DNA of 64,000 bases from Antedon mediterranea (Eukaryota > Echinodermata > Crinoidea > Comatulida > Antedonidae), in contig NC_092677.1 of NCBI RefSeq assembly GCF_964355755.1, positions 17,952,101 through 18,016,100 of the forward strand, in the 5' to 3' direction. Made by a program: the position numbers and the translations under genes. Shown here piece after piece: positions 9,903-22,400 of the stretch. The notes under the pieces are model-generated. The model had not been told where the DNA came from and did no database searches. It saw only the letters and a list, made by a program, of their open reading frames with translations. Positions within the stretch are counted from its first letter, which is position 1. Each line of letters opens with the position of its first letter.

Positions 9903-12900
9903 GTAAGGTTTCGAAATATTTCTGTATTAGGAAAGTACAAATACTTCATTAGGCCAACTGTATCAGAGTACCGCTCCAACTGAAGAGGATGATGTGTAGA
10001 CATACAAGTAAAGTAATTAACTAAAATAACACATGCGTAGGCCTGAACAATAAGTATAATTATCTTTTTTATTATATTTATAATTTACATACAGTATACA
10101 CAATTAGTATCATTGTTGAAAATCATCTTGGGTTACTTTTTTCAATAAGCCGTAACATAAAAAAAAATGCACAATGTAGTACATCTTGCAATTAAACAAT
10201 GCTTCATTGCTTTGATCACGTCATTGGAAATATAGGTTACCTCCGCGCCGCTCGGACTGCTATGACAAGATGGAGCTTATGGCAAAATTGCACAACAGAT
10301 ATTATTCCAGGATATAATGATGCAATCCAGTAAATCCAGCTTTCGTGGTGGAAACTAGGCCTGCTTTGAATAAAACACAAACATGAACGTTATCGTTACG
10401 TTAAACGTTATCGTTACGTTATCAAAAGCTTTCCGTCATCGTAGTTCATTCTCTGATTTGATACCGTTTTCATTCGTTTACTAATTTATATTTCGTATGT
10501 ATGCAGCAATAACAAAAACAGATGGAAAATTATTTTGAAAAGTGTATTTGTGTTGTTATGATAAATATTCATGTTTGATTTCAAAATGACAAAAAAAAAA
10601 GAAGAAAAGACTAGGGTACCGTCCTACACAAGTACTTACTCATGGTTTATTTGTTTATCGAAAGAAAAACTATGGTTTGAGTCTTTTATAAACCATGATA
10701 TTAGAACAGGATGTGTTGGATGGCACCAGGTAGTAGGTTCTGAATCATCATTTCACTCTTTTTTGTCCAAACTAAAACTGTAAAGACTGCCGCCATTGTG
10801 ACCATCAAACAATTCCTCCGTAACGTTCGGTTTCCGATATAGATTGTAGCTAACACATACACACGCACACACGACACTATAAGGCCTACCAGCCAAGAGT
10901 GAGAGCTGGACCTACCGTAAATTATAAAATAAAGGACAACATCGAAGATGTTTATACTGAATATCAACATTTTTCATAGTTCATTTGAATTTCCTAAGAA
11001 ATCAAATCAAAAGAGTGAATATTGACCCTTCGGTGTTAAAACAAATGATACAATAATAATAATAAGGTTCCCAAAAACTACGTACGCATCCAATTAATGG
11101 TAGCGTCGTTCTCGTATAAAAGCTACATCCGGGTTTTAACTACCCTTGAAGATCATACAAATATCCGTTACTTTAATAAAGTAGACTAAAAAAAGAAGAT
11201 GTTGGCGTTACGTATGTTCCATTAGTTATGGCTTAGAAAAATATGCATCCGGGTTTAATATTAGTAAATTAATAGAGTATGCATCTTTACTGAGCTTGTA
11301 CATGGTATACAATATAAATTGTGTATTGAATATAACGTGACGTAACGAGTTTAAACAGATTAATGTTGGAGAAGGGGATGACGTCGGTGCAAACGACCCC
11401 GTGTACAGTCTTTTAACACTCGTTACTTCTGTATGGTAATTTATTTTGTTTGCTTGGTATATAAATATATATACAGCAAAACTGGACTGAAACAAAACAC
11501 TCCATACATCTATTTTATCGACTCTTTTTGTCGAACAGCCAACATACTAAGAATCATAAACTAGGACCAGACACCTGGGTAACCCTTACTCTTCCCGAAG
11601 ACGTATGGAGCGGGTATCAGGGTCTCCTTGTTTGTTTTTCTCCAGACTTGTTCTATTATCATAATAAATGGCTGAGGGATTCTTTACCCTGTGCCGATTT
11701 TATGGTTAGGGTTTGTTGTGCCCATGACTTACCGCTCAGTCTCTTGATTTATAAATTGCTGGTAGGTTGTTAAAGCTGTTTGTAACTATTTTGAGTTGTC
11801 TTTTTGCTTCCGATGATGCTCCTCCATCACATTGCACCATACCACGGAAATCTTATGATGATACCTGACATAATCAATCACCACTCTGTGTCATAATTAT
11901 CCCCACAAAAATCACGTCACCAACTTATTGGATACGTCACACGGAAATACGTAGTTAACCCTTTAAATTCTAAATTTAAATTCTGATCACCTTTCAGACC
12001 CATGATAAAGCATTATTAGGCATCTAAGGTGCCACAAGTCGCTTGGCCTACACTTAATTTGAACCGTGGTATTAGTTACCTGACAAGAAGGTTAATCAAA
12101 CCGCCGATAACAAATTGATTTGATAACTGCTCAGAAACGCGTCAAAGGCTTGTTCCAGGAATGTTAACGCGTGTCGACACGGTGCGTTCTAGGCCAAGCA
12201 CACCCATCCATCTCATATTCTGAAGTAATACCGCCATTGGCCAATTAGGTGGATAATATTGAATACAATTATTTCCCTGACACATATTAAAGTACCAGGT
12301 AAGGCAATACGATAACGTTACGCTAGTGGATGGGTCGTAATTATTGTTCCCATTCTGAATTTCATTGTAGAAAATTCTACGAATGCAATTGGCATAGCTA
12401 ACAACTTAAAATAAACGATGCACAAAGCAAAAGAAATATTTAGTCCTACGCTGATGAAGTTTAAAGAGTGAAGCTGAGATTTAAATCGATTGACGGTGGC
12501 GCATGTTCTGGTTCACAGTGTGTCATCTGATAGATCGGAATAGTCGATGATGTTAACGTGCTTATCAAATGTCACATTCCTGTTATAGATAAACTTTATC
12601 ATTCAAGTAATCGAGAAACAACGACAGTTAACAAAACATACAGGTGACAGGTACACATCATTCATTATCTTTAATCATTCAGGTTTTACTTCCTATACAA
12701 AACGTTAGAGCCCTTATTGTCTGCTCTTCCTTGCGATGATTTTTGGAAGCGTACGGTAGTTTAGCCGCAAAGTAATTGGGACCTGGATGTTCTATCTTCT
12801 GCATTGGGAGTTTCTTAGGTTTAATTGTTGTTGGTGATTAACTCTCGTCGTCAGGAGTGGTTTGAAACTGTTGTCTGAAAATGAATACTTACTAGGCCCG

Positions 12901-13010
12901 TACGATGAGTGGATTGTATCAAACTCTATTGTCAATTATTTTTCTAGAGCACACAGCGTGCCTGGAATATACGTGGAGTACTATTATTACCATGCCAGTA
13001 GAGTTTTCTA
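9903..13010. other. Intergenic, no gene recognised
   Basis: Holds only short unrelated open frames. A duplicated 18-bp unit CGTTATCGTTACGTTAAA occurs near 10387-10420. The open frame at 11528-11773 has no family resemblance that I can name. Confidence 0.5.
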
Positions 13011-13014
13011 TAAA

Positions 13015-13138
13015 CAAGGCCATATGCATGACTGCAGTCGCGTTCTCAAATTTGAGTTAGTGTTTACCGACTGACCATCCGACCAACCGACCGACCGACA
13101 TAGTGAGCTGTAGAGTCGCGTGCAAAACGCGACTAAAA
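13015..13138 (+). repeat. Dispersed (GACC)n-bearing repeat, copy 2 (most complete)
   Basis: CAAGGCCATATGCATGACTG, CAGTCGCGTTCTCA, a GACC run, then GACATAGTGAGCTGTAGAG and the palindrome-like end GTCGCGTGCAAAACGCGAC. The short internal palindromes make a small folded non-autonomous element plausible. Confidence 0.65.
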
Positions 13139-13774
13139 ACGGATCATGCCGGCATCGTGCCGGCATCAACCACACCTGATCAACACTAGTAAATTACTAG
13201 GAATATTCCCCGCAGTGCGAAACGAGCAATCTGTGAGAACGAAAGCCGTTATATCCCCGTCTTGTACAGTCAAGTGTAAGGAACGCTTTTCTTTGCACGT
13301 ATTGTTTCCACACAATTCGAGAAGTAGGCCCACGTGTATGTATGCTTCAATTGTTTTAAAACTTTCCACGCTAAAATCGTCAAAGGTAGTAAAAAGCAAG
13401 TGATGAAGATAGGGTGCATATCATATATTGCATAAACAAACAATAAAAAAGACCACAATGAATCTTTAGAATTGAATTCGTCACCATAATTACCAGGAAC
13501 GCCGTAAACATAAACAATAAAGGGCGCCCTCAACAAATCGTATTTTAACGGATACTTTTATAGGCCGGATATACCTCGACCTAGTCTGGGTTCCAGGCGG
13601 AATTTTGAGGAAAAAGATAAATATTTTGGCACATATGGCGTTTCATACTTATACTACTTGAGCTCGATTTCAGGTTCAGGCAAACATCGAACTAATATAT
13701 AATATAACTACAGACTTGGGGCAAGTCTGACCTCGACTAGTTATAATCCTGGCACGATAGTGAAGAGTGAATGT

Positions 13775-13823
13775 CCAGGGAAGAGTGAAATTACTTACAT
13801 TTTACAATTTCACTCTTCCCTGG
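13775..13823. repeat. Perfect 18-bp inverted repeat (palindrome family, copy 1)
   Basis: Arms CCAGGGAAGAGTGAAATT (13775-13792) and its exact reverse complement (13806-13823) surround a 13-bp spacer. A near-identical arm forms another perfect palindrome at 57562-57608. Confidence 0.85.
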
Positions 13824-14584
13824 TATGCCGGTAACGATGCAGGCACGATACAGGTAGGCCTATTTATACAGGAACAGGCTGGCACGTCTGTGAGAAAAGG
13901 GCTTAGGTAGAACAACTGAAAGAAGTAGAAGTTCAGTCGGATATACAACGGTCGTTTACTGACTTTAACGACAACCAAGCGACGAGAAGAACGGAAAAGA
14001 CAAAAAAGGAAAAAAAACACCGCACTTGATAATTACTTATTACATAATTATATATAGTATATAAAGATTTATTGGTTGTGTATTCTATAAAGGGAAGCAA
14101 TGCATAACAATCCAGATACCAGATATGTCAATAAAAAAGAAGTGATGATATTTCAAAAATATTTGAAAAAAACAACAAACATCAAATGACGTCAAGTCTC
14201 CTGATAATGCATTTTATTTCTTTTTCGGGAAGGAGTATTTCGATAAATGAAAATACCTAATTAAATAGCAAAAGATCTTGCTGTATTTGACTCCAGTGAT
14301 AAACGGACTTTACTAAGTCTCTTTCATCATATAAGATGTTACTAATAAATCCCCATAAAATGATTAATTATTAGAAAACTTTATAATGTCAGAATGAACA
14401 ACCTATCACGCTTAATTACATACCAACATATATTAATGTATTAAAAACATAATAATTTGAACTGGACACAAGTACACACCATTTGTAGGTTGGTAGCTTA
14501 AGAGTGGATAAACTGACATTGGCCATTCTTTTTCGTATAATAAATTGAATACTCCACCAGAAGAGGAGTGTGGTATAATAGTTT

Positions 14585-14880
14585 ATGGCTATGGTTAACG
14601 AACATATAGCGCAATCGGCTAAACTGGTTTGTCGCCAATGTGTTGGGCACTATACCGTGAAATACTATAGCTTTCCTTGGTCCCCGATTCGAATCCCATG
14701 GTCGCTCTCCATGTGTTCCAACTGGTTGGAATACATGTGGGGAGAGCACCGTCTTTCGGACGAGCCGTTAAGCCATTGGTTCCGGGACCTATGTGCACGT
14801 TAAAGGGCACAGTACACTCTTCTTCGAAAAGTAGGAGTTCGTCTTCTTGTGTAATGGCAAATTATAAGAAATTATAGGAA
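14585..14880 (+). mobile_element. tRNA-derived SINE
   Basis: Box A-like AGCGCAATCGGCTAAACTGG (about 14608-14627) and box B-like GATTCGAATCC (14686-14696) form an internal pol III promoter. A body follows with CGGACGAGCCGTTAAGCC and TGTGCACGTTAAAG. Short open frames across it are artefacts. Confidence 0.75.
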
Positions 14881-16126
14881 CCAGAAGAACTTGAATAACA
14901 GAACAAATGGTAATAAATACAAGGAAGCTTATATACCAAACACATAATATTATCTAAAAAATATCTACAAGCACGAAATATAAGCTTATTTTACACTCTA
15001 GCAATTTCGTTTGCTCAGAGTTTAAAGACGTTTATTGTGCCTGCCTACTAGTTACATTTGTTCATCTGCAAGACCTACTGAATATTGTAAATTAATTTTC
15101 CAAGTTCACAAACGCTAATAATATATTTATAAAGCATGTGCTTGGTCTAACTTCTGCAAACCAGTTTTCTAAAGTTTGACGAATTTGTTCATCTGGTTCA
15201 CATTGTAAAGCTTTAGAAAACATTCGAGTTCGCCCGAGTTACAAACTAAAGTTCTGCTACTGTTTTTTAGACAATGCTTGATGCATCTTATAATTATTGT
15301 GTTTACAAAATAAAAAAAGGGTTGAACCTCTTTGTTTTGATTGATTTATTTACAATTATTTATTTTTCCCTTTGATCCTTTGAATGTCACTAAGCTTCTA
15401 AAGCCTAGTCAAACTGGCAAACTCAAGCACATTTTGACAAGAAAAGTTTTCAGTGTACAGTAGAAGAAATTTGGAAAACTGCAGAAAACAAGTTTTCAGA
15501 AATCTACACAAGCAAACCTCAAAGAAATACAATTGTAATGTTTGCTAGTGTGTATCGTTATATGATCGTTATTCATCAGTTCTTACTTGATTCCAACGGA
15601 CATGAAGTTAATTATCACTTTATAGTTAGAAAATATGATTATAAACCATATTTACAGGAGGATGTTTTAAACAAACACTGGTGAAACAGTAAAATAGACA
15701 TTTTAGAAATTGAATTGTTAAGATAATATATTATATTCATACGCCGTTTCCTTATGAATAATAATATGAATATTAATATGAATATTAATAATATTTATAT
15801 AAAGTACGATAAAGGCCTATTACAACAAAAATGTACCGACCATTGAAGCGACAGACGATTGTTTATGTTCAAGATGAATTGAGGTAGGCCTATATCGTAT
15901 TTTTTTCTTTATACAGTTCATCAACAACTCTTTTCGTGTTCGTTTTTGGTGTATACATTTTTATACGGAACGTTTCAAGCTTAAAGTTTCTTTATATAAA
16001 CCTTTGTTTATCTAGTTCTGTTTATATACATTCTTTACATCGTATCAAAATAATTTAGGCTCGCAGTTTGAGTTCTTTCTACATATGGTACGTTCTTCCA
16101 TCATACTTATTTGTGCATTACACATT
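14881..16126. other. Intergenic / 3' flank of the RGK gene
   Basis: AT-rich. Contains an ATGAATATTAATATGAATATTA-type low-complexity patch near 15760-15800. The 3' UTR of the minus-strand GTPase gene presumably lies in the right part; its polyadenylation site was not assigned. Confidence 0.5.
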
Positions 16127-16434
16127 TTATAATACCTCTAGGATGTGACAGGATTTTGAACGTGATCTATAACCCGAAGGCTCATTCGGGTGCTTCCGGC
16201 GGAGCAACCTTCCCAGCATTCCTCGTGCGCGTTTCAAAAGGGACGATCGCCGTTTTTGTAGCATTCTACGCGGGCTTTCATGATTGTGATTGGCGTCAAG
16301 GTCTTCTGATCTGACGTGTTTTCGCAGACGATACTGGCGTATAACACCGAGGAATAATTCGTCAACATTGTGTGATAACGGCACAGATGTTTCAACATGT
16401 TTGCAATCAAACGTAGCAGCGAAGTGACGTCCTT
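16127..16434 (-). CDS. RGK GTPase coding exon 4 (G5 and C-terminal tail)
   Basis: Acceptor TCTGTAG| before 16434; stop TAA at 16129-16127. Encodes EGRHFAATFDCKHVETSVPL, the NVDELFLGVIRQYRLRKH helix, the basic stretch QKRRSSLLKRARGMLGRLLR and the terminal SKSCHILEVL. The amphipathic basic tail fits membrane and calmodulin binding seen in the family. Confidence 0.95.
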
Positions 16435-19400
16435 CTACAGATAAATCATAACAAACGACATACATTATTGCACCAAATCAAATATTAATAGCATTATAAT
16501 CATTGTACATATATAGCATCTTCAAATATTCATGTAACTTATGTGAATGTATTGAGTGTATGTTGTATTATTAATATAGACGTCATGAAAGGAAAATTTA
16601 CCTTGATAAAAAGTTATTCTAATGGCAATTAAAAAAAATAGCAGTTGCAGCTAGGTTATTATATATGTAATTAATTCACACGTGCTTTGTTTGTTTTTGG
16701 GATAAAATATTAGCATATTGTTTTTCTCTATTCTGTACTTTTCAAACAATTATTATATACCCTTTGAGTTGATTTATGATTAATAATAATGAATAAAAGA
16801 TCCAATTATTCGTAAACACATAATTATAATATGCTAGTTATTTAATCAGATCACATTGTAAGTCTAAAATATGGATGGCGTAACAATTAGAGCTCAACGT
16901 CTTGTCTGTGTATGGAATATAGGTGTTATGTGATATTGCGTCTACTACTCTACATTTTCCACGAAAAGTATCGTAGGAATATTCGATAATACAGCATCAC
17001 ATGTGTATCATATGTGGTGCCTGTATCTTAAATTTAAGGTTAGGGTAAGAGTTAGGCGATACATGTGAAACACATGTGATGCAATACCGAGTATCCATAT
17101 GCTACAGAAGAGGCATCTGTGAAATGAAAATTAGTTTTAAGCAATTTTATTTTAAGAAATATTTTATAGATATTGTTTGGCATAAAAACTATCTGATTAA
17201 AAAATAGTGTGATGGAGAGGCCCAGTTATAGGGTCTTTTCATGCATAAAGATGGCGGTATTTCGATTCCAATCGAGCGAACGTTTTTCGGGTTGCCATTT
17301 GGTAGCAGTGTATAAAGCCATACCATTATCGCGCGCAGGTTGTCAGATGTAAAAAGGATTCGGCACACGGGTTCGAGCTTAAATTGCCAGATAAAATTAA
17401 TGAGATAGTTATCCTATAATACGTGAGCGAACGGCAGAACAATAGTATATCTTGTGTGAAAACTCCCGTCGTGTGTACTGATTATATAATAGTTGCGCTC
17501 GTTGAATAATTTGTACTTGCCAGGAGACAAGTTTTAGATTTTATGATCGCATGCTTACCTTCGTATTGAATTTCTCTTGACCTTTCCAAATCAGTTTTGT
17601 TGGCAACAAGAATGATCGGATCTGTTTCTGTCTCCTTCGTTCGACGAAGTTTAAATCTTAATTCACAAGCCTTTTTGAAACTCCTTTTATCTGTAACTGA
17701 ATAAACCAATAGATATGCGTCACCTGCCGTTAGATAGCTATCTTCGTTTTCTTCAAAATTTTCCTGCACAAAAACAAAAAAATCGAGTATCGTAATTGTA
17801 ATTCTTCTTTTAAAAACATTCGGCATTTGAAATTTAAAGACACATTCGATGTTCTTTATGCAGGACAATTTTGTTTCAGGAAAGTATATCCACTAGCTAT
17901 GCATTGCTTCACTTTTCTAAGTAGGCTATATACTTAAGGAGATGGACAAGTCTAAGTTACATATACAATTAGAATTTTTAAAGGCGTTCGATACCATTAA
18001 CCACAATATTATAGCCAACACGTTAAGTGAAGAAAAAAAAATAATAAAGTTGTAAACAGAAAGTATTATGCAAGATTGCGTTTTTATAGTCGTCTGAAAA
18101 AAAACCCCAAAATTACAATGATTTTGGCGGTTTACATGTCCCAAGCGGCCTCTTGGAGACGGTAGGACAAACCTTATTTCCATTGATAGTGCTGACGTAG
18201 GATGGTGAAACATGTTACTACCAAATTTAGAAGATACACCATCATGTGAACAAAACATAATTACAATCTAACAGTTTCGCACATTCGGTTTGAGAGGAAT
18301 TTGAAGATAAGAAGGTTCAGAAAAAAGCGCCCACTATTAAAGATAATTAAAAACACTTCTTTCGTTTATAGTTTATACTTGTCATTTCATATTATTTTAA
18401 TTCCTGACAACTGTAATGTAAAAACCTGTTAATAAAGTTTCCGAGGGAATGTATTTTACATTCTGAAAGTACGCCTATTTTATAATATATACGTATTCCA
18501 TTTTTTCATTTTAATCTATCGCACTGTTGGAAAGCTTTAGGAACAGTATCGGTAGCCTATAGTATGGTATGTAGGATGCAGATCTTACAGAGAATATTAA
18601 GGATGCCTGTGTCTTAATACGGCCTACGACAGACAGAATTGACAAAAAGTTCACATACAAGAGGTAATGATATGCTAAATGAGATATTATCCTAACCTTA
18701 CGGAACATTGTTATTTGCTATTTTGAATTAATCATTACTGCCAGTAAATATTCCTACCCAAATCAGTCACGTATCATTGAAAACAAATTAAACTCGAGTA
18801 ACAATAACATAGTTAATTACTGTCGTGCACATCGCGGGGTTGTTCACATTGTGTTCTGTGCTATGAAGATCAATAGATATTAGTAAAGACCAAAGCTTGT
18901 AATATCAAAAATTAATATTATTAACATCAAAGAATCTTGTAAGAATAATAATAATAATAATAATAATAACAGGATTTTTATAGCGCACATACCACTCAAG
19001 AGTGCTCAAGGCGCATTTAAAAAAAATAAAAAAACAAATTATACAAATGCCTGACAAATAAAATGCAATTTCTTTGGAGGGTCCCCATCCGTTCTCGTTC
19101 TGTCGCGGTCCCGGACCCCTACTACCTAGGTGACCAAACAAAGGAGCAGGATACACATTTGCCCTGCCACAGACGACCGGGTGCTCAGAGACAACAACCA
19201 AGACAGAGGCACCCCAAAGATAATGCTGATCAGGAAAAAGTATACTATACAATTCTAGAACTTTAAGAAACCTCATGATTTCCATATGCCTTAATGAATA
19301 AATGTGTTTTTAATAATTTTTTAAAAGTATCAACAGTTTTGCAAAATCTGATAGAGCTCGGTAGAGCATTCCATAGACGAGGAGCAGTAACGGTAAAAGC

Positions 19401-22400
19401 TCTGTCTCCCCATGAGTGGTGAGACTTAGGTTGATGTAGAAGCAGCGTATCACTAGAACGCAGATTCCGTCTGGGAACATACAGCCTAAGCATGTCAGAA
19501 ATATATTCAGGAGCCATGCCATTAATAGACTTAAAAACAAAGAGTAATATTTTAAAAACAATGCGGTACCTACAGGAAGCCAATGCAAAGTTTCCAAGGT
19601 ATTTGTTATGTGTTCATATCTTGGTAATAATAACTCGGGCATTACATTTAAATTTTTTAATATAAAATATAATACTTTATCGCCACGATAGGAACAAGTT
19701 GTGTGTACGAATAACGCCACTTTTATATGAAGTGAACGTTTACATTTGCGACGACCGACGAAGTACGTCATGTTAGTTCATTGTGCACATGCGGGAATAT
19801 TGAGACATGTTTCCACGCTCCTCACCTCGACACAGGTTTTATGGTATCTAGTGCTAGAAAAAGACGAAAAGGCCAGGTCAAGATGATTGTAAATACGTAT
19901 TGCTTGATATTTTAAAACCAGAGTTACCCTCTAATCGTTTCTTTTAAAGAATCTTTTAGCATACTGTGTACAAACTTATTTAGACTAGCGTATAAAGAAA
20001 AATACGTTTGCCGGTGTCATTCCATTAAGATTTACAATGCTTTCTAATCACTGAGGAATTTCTGCACTTTACTTCTAGTCCGTGTCCGACCTACGATGCG
20101 TTGATTAGATTCTATATATAGATTAAAAGTGCGTCACACATCTAAAAGTAAAATCACGTTTCTCTAGGTCATGTGCACAGAAAAAAATGTTAGCATGTCA
20201 AATTTAGCATGAAAAATATATCTGTGGTTAGGTCAAATTAAAGTAATTACAAAAGAAAACAACTGAAGTAGAGCAAACAAAAAAATACAAAAGCAATAAC
20301 CGAAAATGTGAATGTAGTTGAAATTAAAAGAAAAAAGAGTAACCGAAGAAGATAAAATTTATTGAAAACAGGAAGTGAAGAAGGTGAAATAAAAAGAAAA
20401 AGGGTATCCGAATTAATAATAAATTTAAAAGAGTGACCGAAAATAAGTAGGTAAAATTATTTTTTTTAAAAAAGAAAATAACCGTAGAAAGTGAAATGAA
20501 AAGAAAAAAATGAACGAAGAAATTAAAAGGGTAACCCGAAGAAGGTGAAATTAAAATAATTTAAAAAGATTAACCGAGTGGGAAAGAGTAAGCAATTTTG
20601 AAAAATCTGACCATTTTTTTTAGATTATCAACCAGTATAATTATTAGGTTATGTTTTTTGTTTGTTGCGATGCATAAAGTACACATCCAAACACGGCTGG
20701 CGATGACGGCTGCATGAACACGGTCATTAATTCGTAGCTGCCGGGTGATATCGTCCTACCATTAGTGTAAACGCCACATTAAAGTCAAAGTACGGGTAAT
20801 GTAGCAAAGTTATTATGATAAGGCCTAATTAAGTAGGATAAAGTCACGGTGTAATATTGGTCGGAATGGTCTCATAATGTACACAGACGCCAAACGGATA
20901 TTGTCGGGTTACTGCGTTATAGTGTTTTGAAGAAATGTATGTCCAGTGATTATGGAAAACTATAATATACTTACAGTTTAGACTTTGTTATTGAGTGCTA
21001 ATTGGGAACTCGTATGACAAAGACAACGTTATTATAATAATATTATAAGCTGTCTTGATCACAAAATTAAATTTCTTTGAAAGATAAGATGATAATGTAG
21101 TTTGATTTCAGACAAACAACATAGGAAAACCCAATACCCTAGGCGCAATTTGCTATTGTTGGATTCCAACAACGAAAGGTCACAAGAGGAGCTATGGTTT
21201 TATGTTTTGAGAACAAATGTCCTTATCTAAAACACTGTATAGTTAAATCTAGGTCATTTAATATCACATCTCTATTTTTACACATCTTGTTTACCAACCA
21301 AACTCTCACAGGAGAATTATTGATGCGTAAATTAATAACAACATAACTAAACATTTTAATTACCAGATAACTTCATCTGTTAGGATGAAATTCAATCTTT
21401 ATTTCTCCGAATCAAAACTTTAATTATTTTGTTATTGTTATAAATTTATAGACATGCAATCATGTTTTCAAATTTCAAGTCAACCTCAAAACGTCAATTT
21501 GAGCATGTCGACGTCAAATGACTAATTGACGGCACGCAATGAAAGCAGGGTATTAGTGATGGTTGTTTCAGACACTCACCTTCTAACGTAACCCAAGATA
21601 GTTGGTTTCATTTAATTAACCATTATGTGAATAATATTTACCATTTATATGCAGTTACTATATTTACCACAGTTGTTTTTATTTTTTGTTTATTTGAAAA
21701 CCCAAACATCATTAGAACATCATGAATAAACACGAGAAAAATAGCGCCCTCTGACAGTGTGCAATTGCTGCGCTTGAATTTGGTACCGTAACTGGTACTA
21801 TTTAAATGACGTATCAGAGCTAGCGAGTGGCCGAGAGGTTACATCGTAACCGTAATTACGTAGCCATAACATCGGAAAGGGTTCGAGGCGAGGCTCACTC
21901 ACTCGGATAAGGGCTATGTACATGTACACATCTACCTCATGTGCACTTTAAAGAACCTAGCATCTTTCCAGACGATCAGGGAGGTTATCACAGGGTACTA
22001 GTACACACCGCCACTGATCATAACTGGGCATTTTAAGAGAACAGTCTTTTTGACTGAATAGTATATAAAAAACAAACTATAAATCTATAACACTTTAAAC
22101 TTTAAAAAAATTCAATCCAAAATATTACTGATTATTATTAGTATCTTTTAATACTTCCACTATACTGTATGTTTTGTAGATAGTTACCTTTTTGTAAATG
22201 TTCTTGTACTATAAATGTAAATGACTATGTTAGTTGTCTTTGAATTATTTGTATTATATTGTTAATATTTCTCTACTAAACCACTGCAATGCTTTAGCAC
22301 TGAGAGTGTCATTCAATATAAAGAAAAAAATAACAAGCTAATGTTTGATTTGCTGTGCTTACCTGTCCGTATGGCGGTGTGTCAACAAGTTGAATGACTA

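Noticed and set aside
11528-11773. 81-codon plus ORF with balanced composition
   Set aside because: Less AT-biased than its surroundings, but no recognisable motif, splice site or homologue could be named.
14498-14877. Four overlapping ORFs on both strands
   Set aside because: All lie in a tRNA-derived SINE and carry no protein family signal.
18905-19285. 126-codon minus-strand ORF
   Set aside because: Runs through the 3' UTR and (ATT)n tail of a LINE; not a separate gene.
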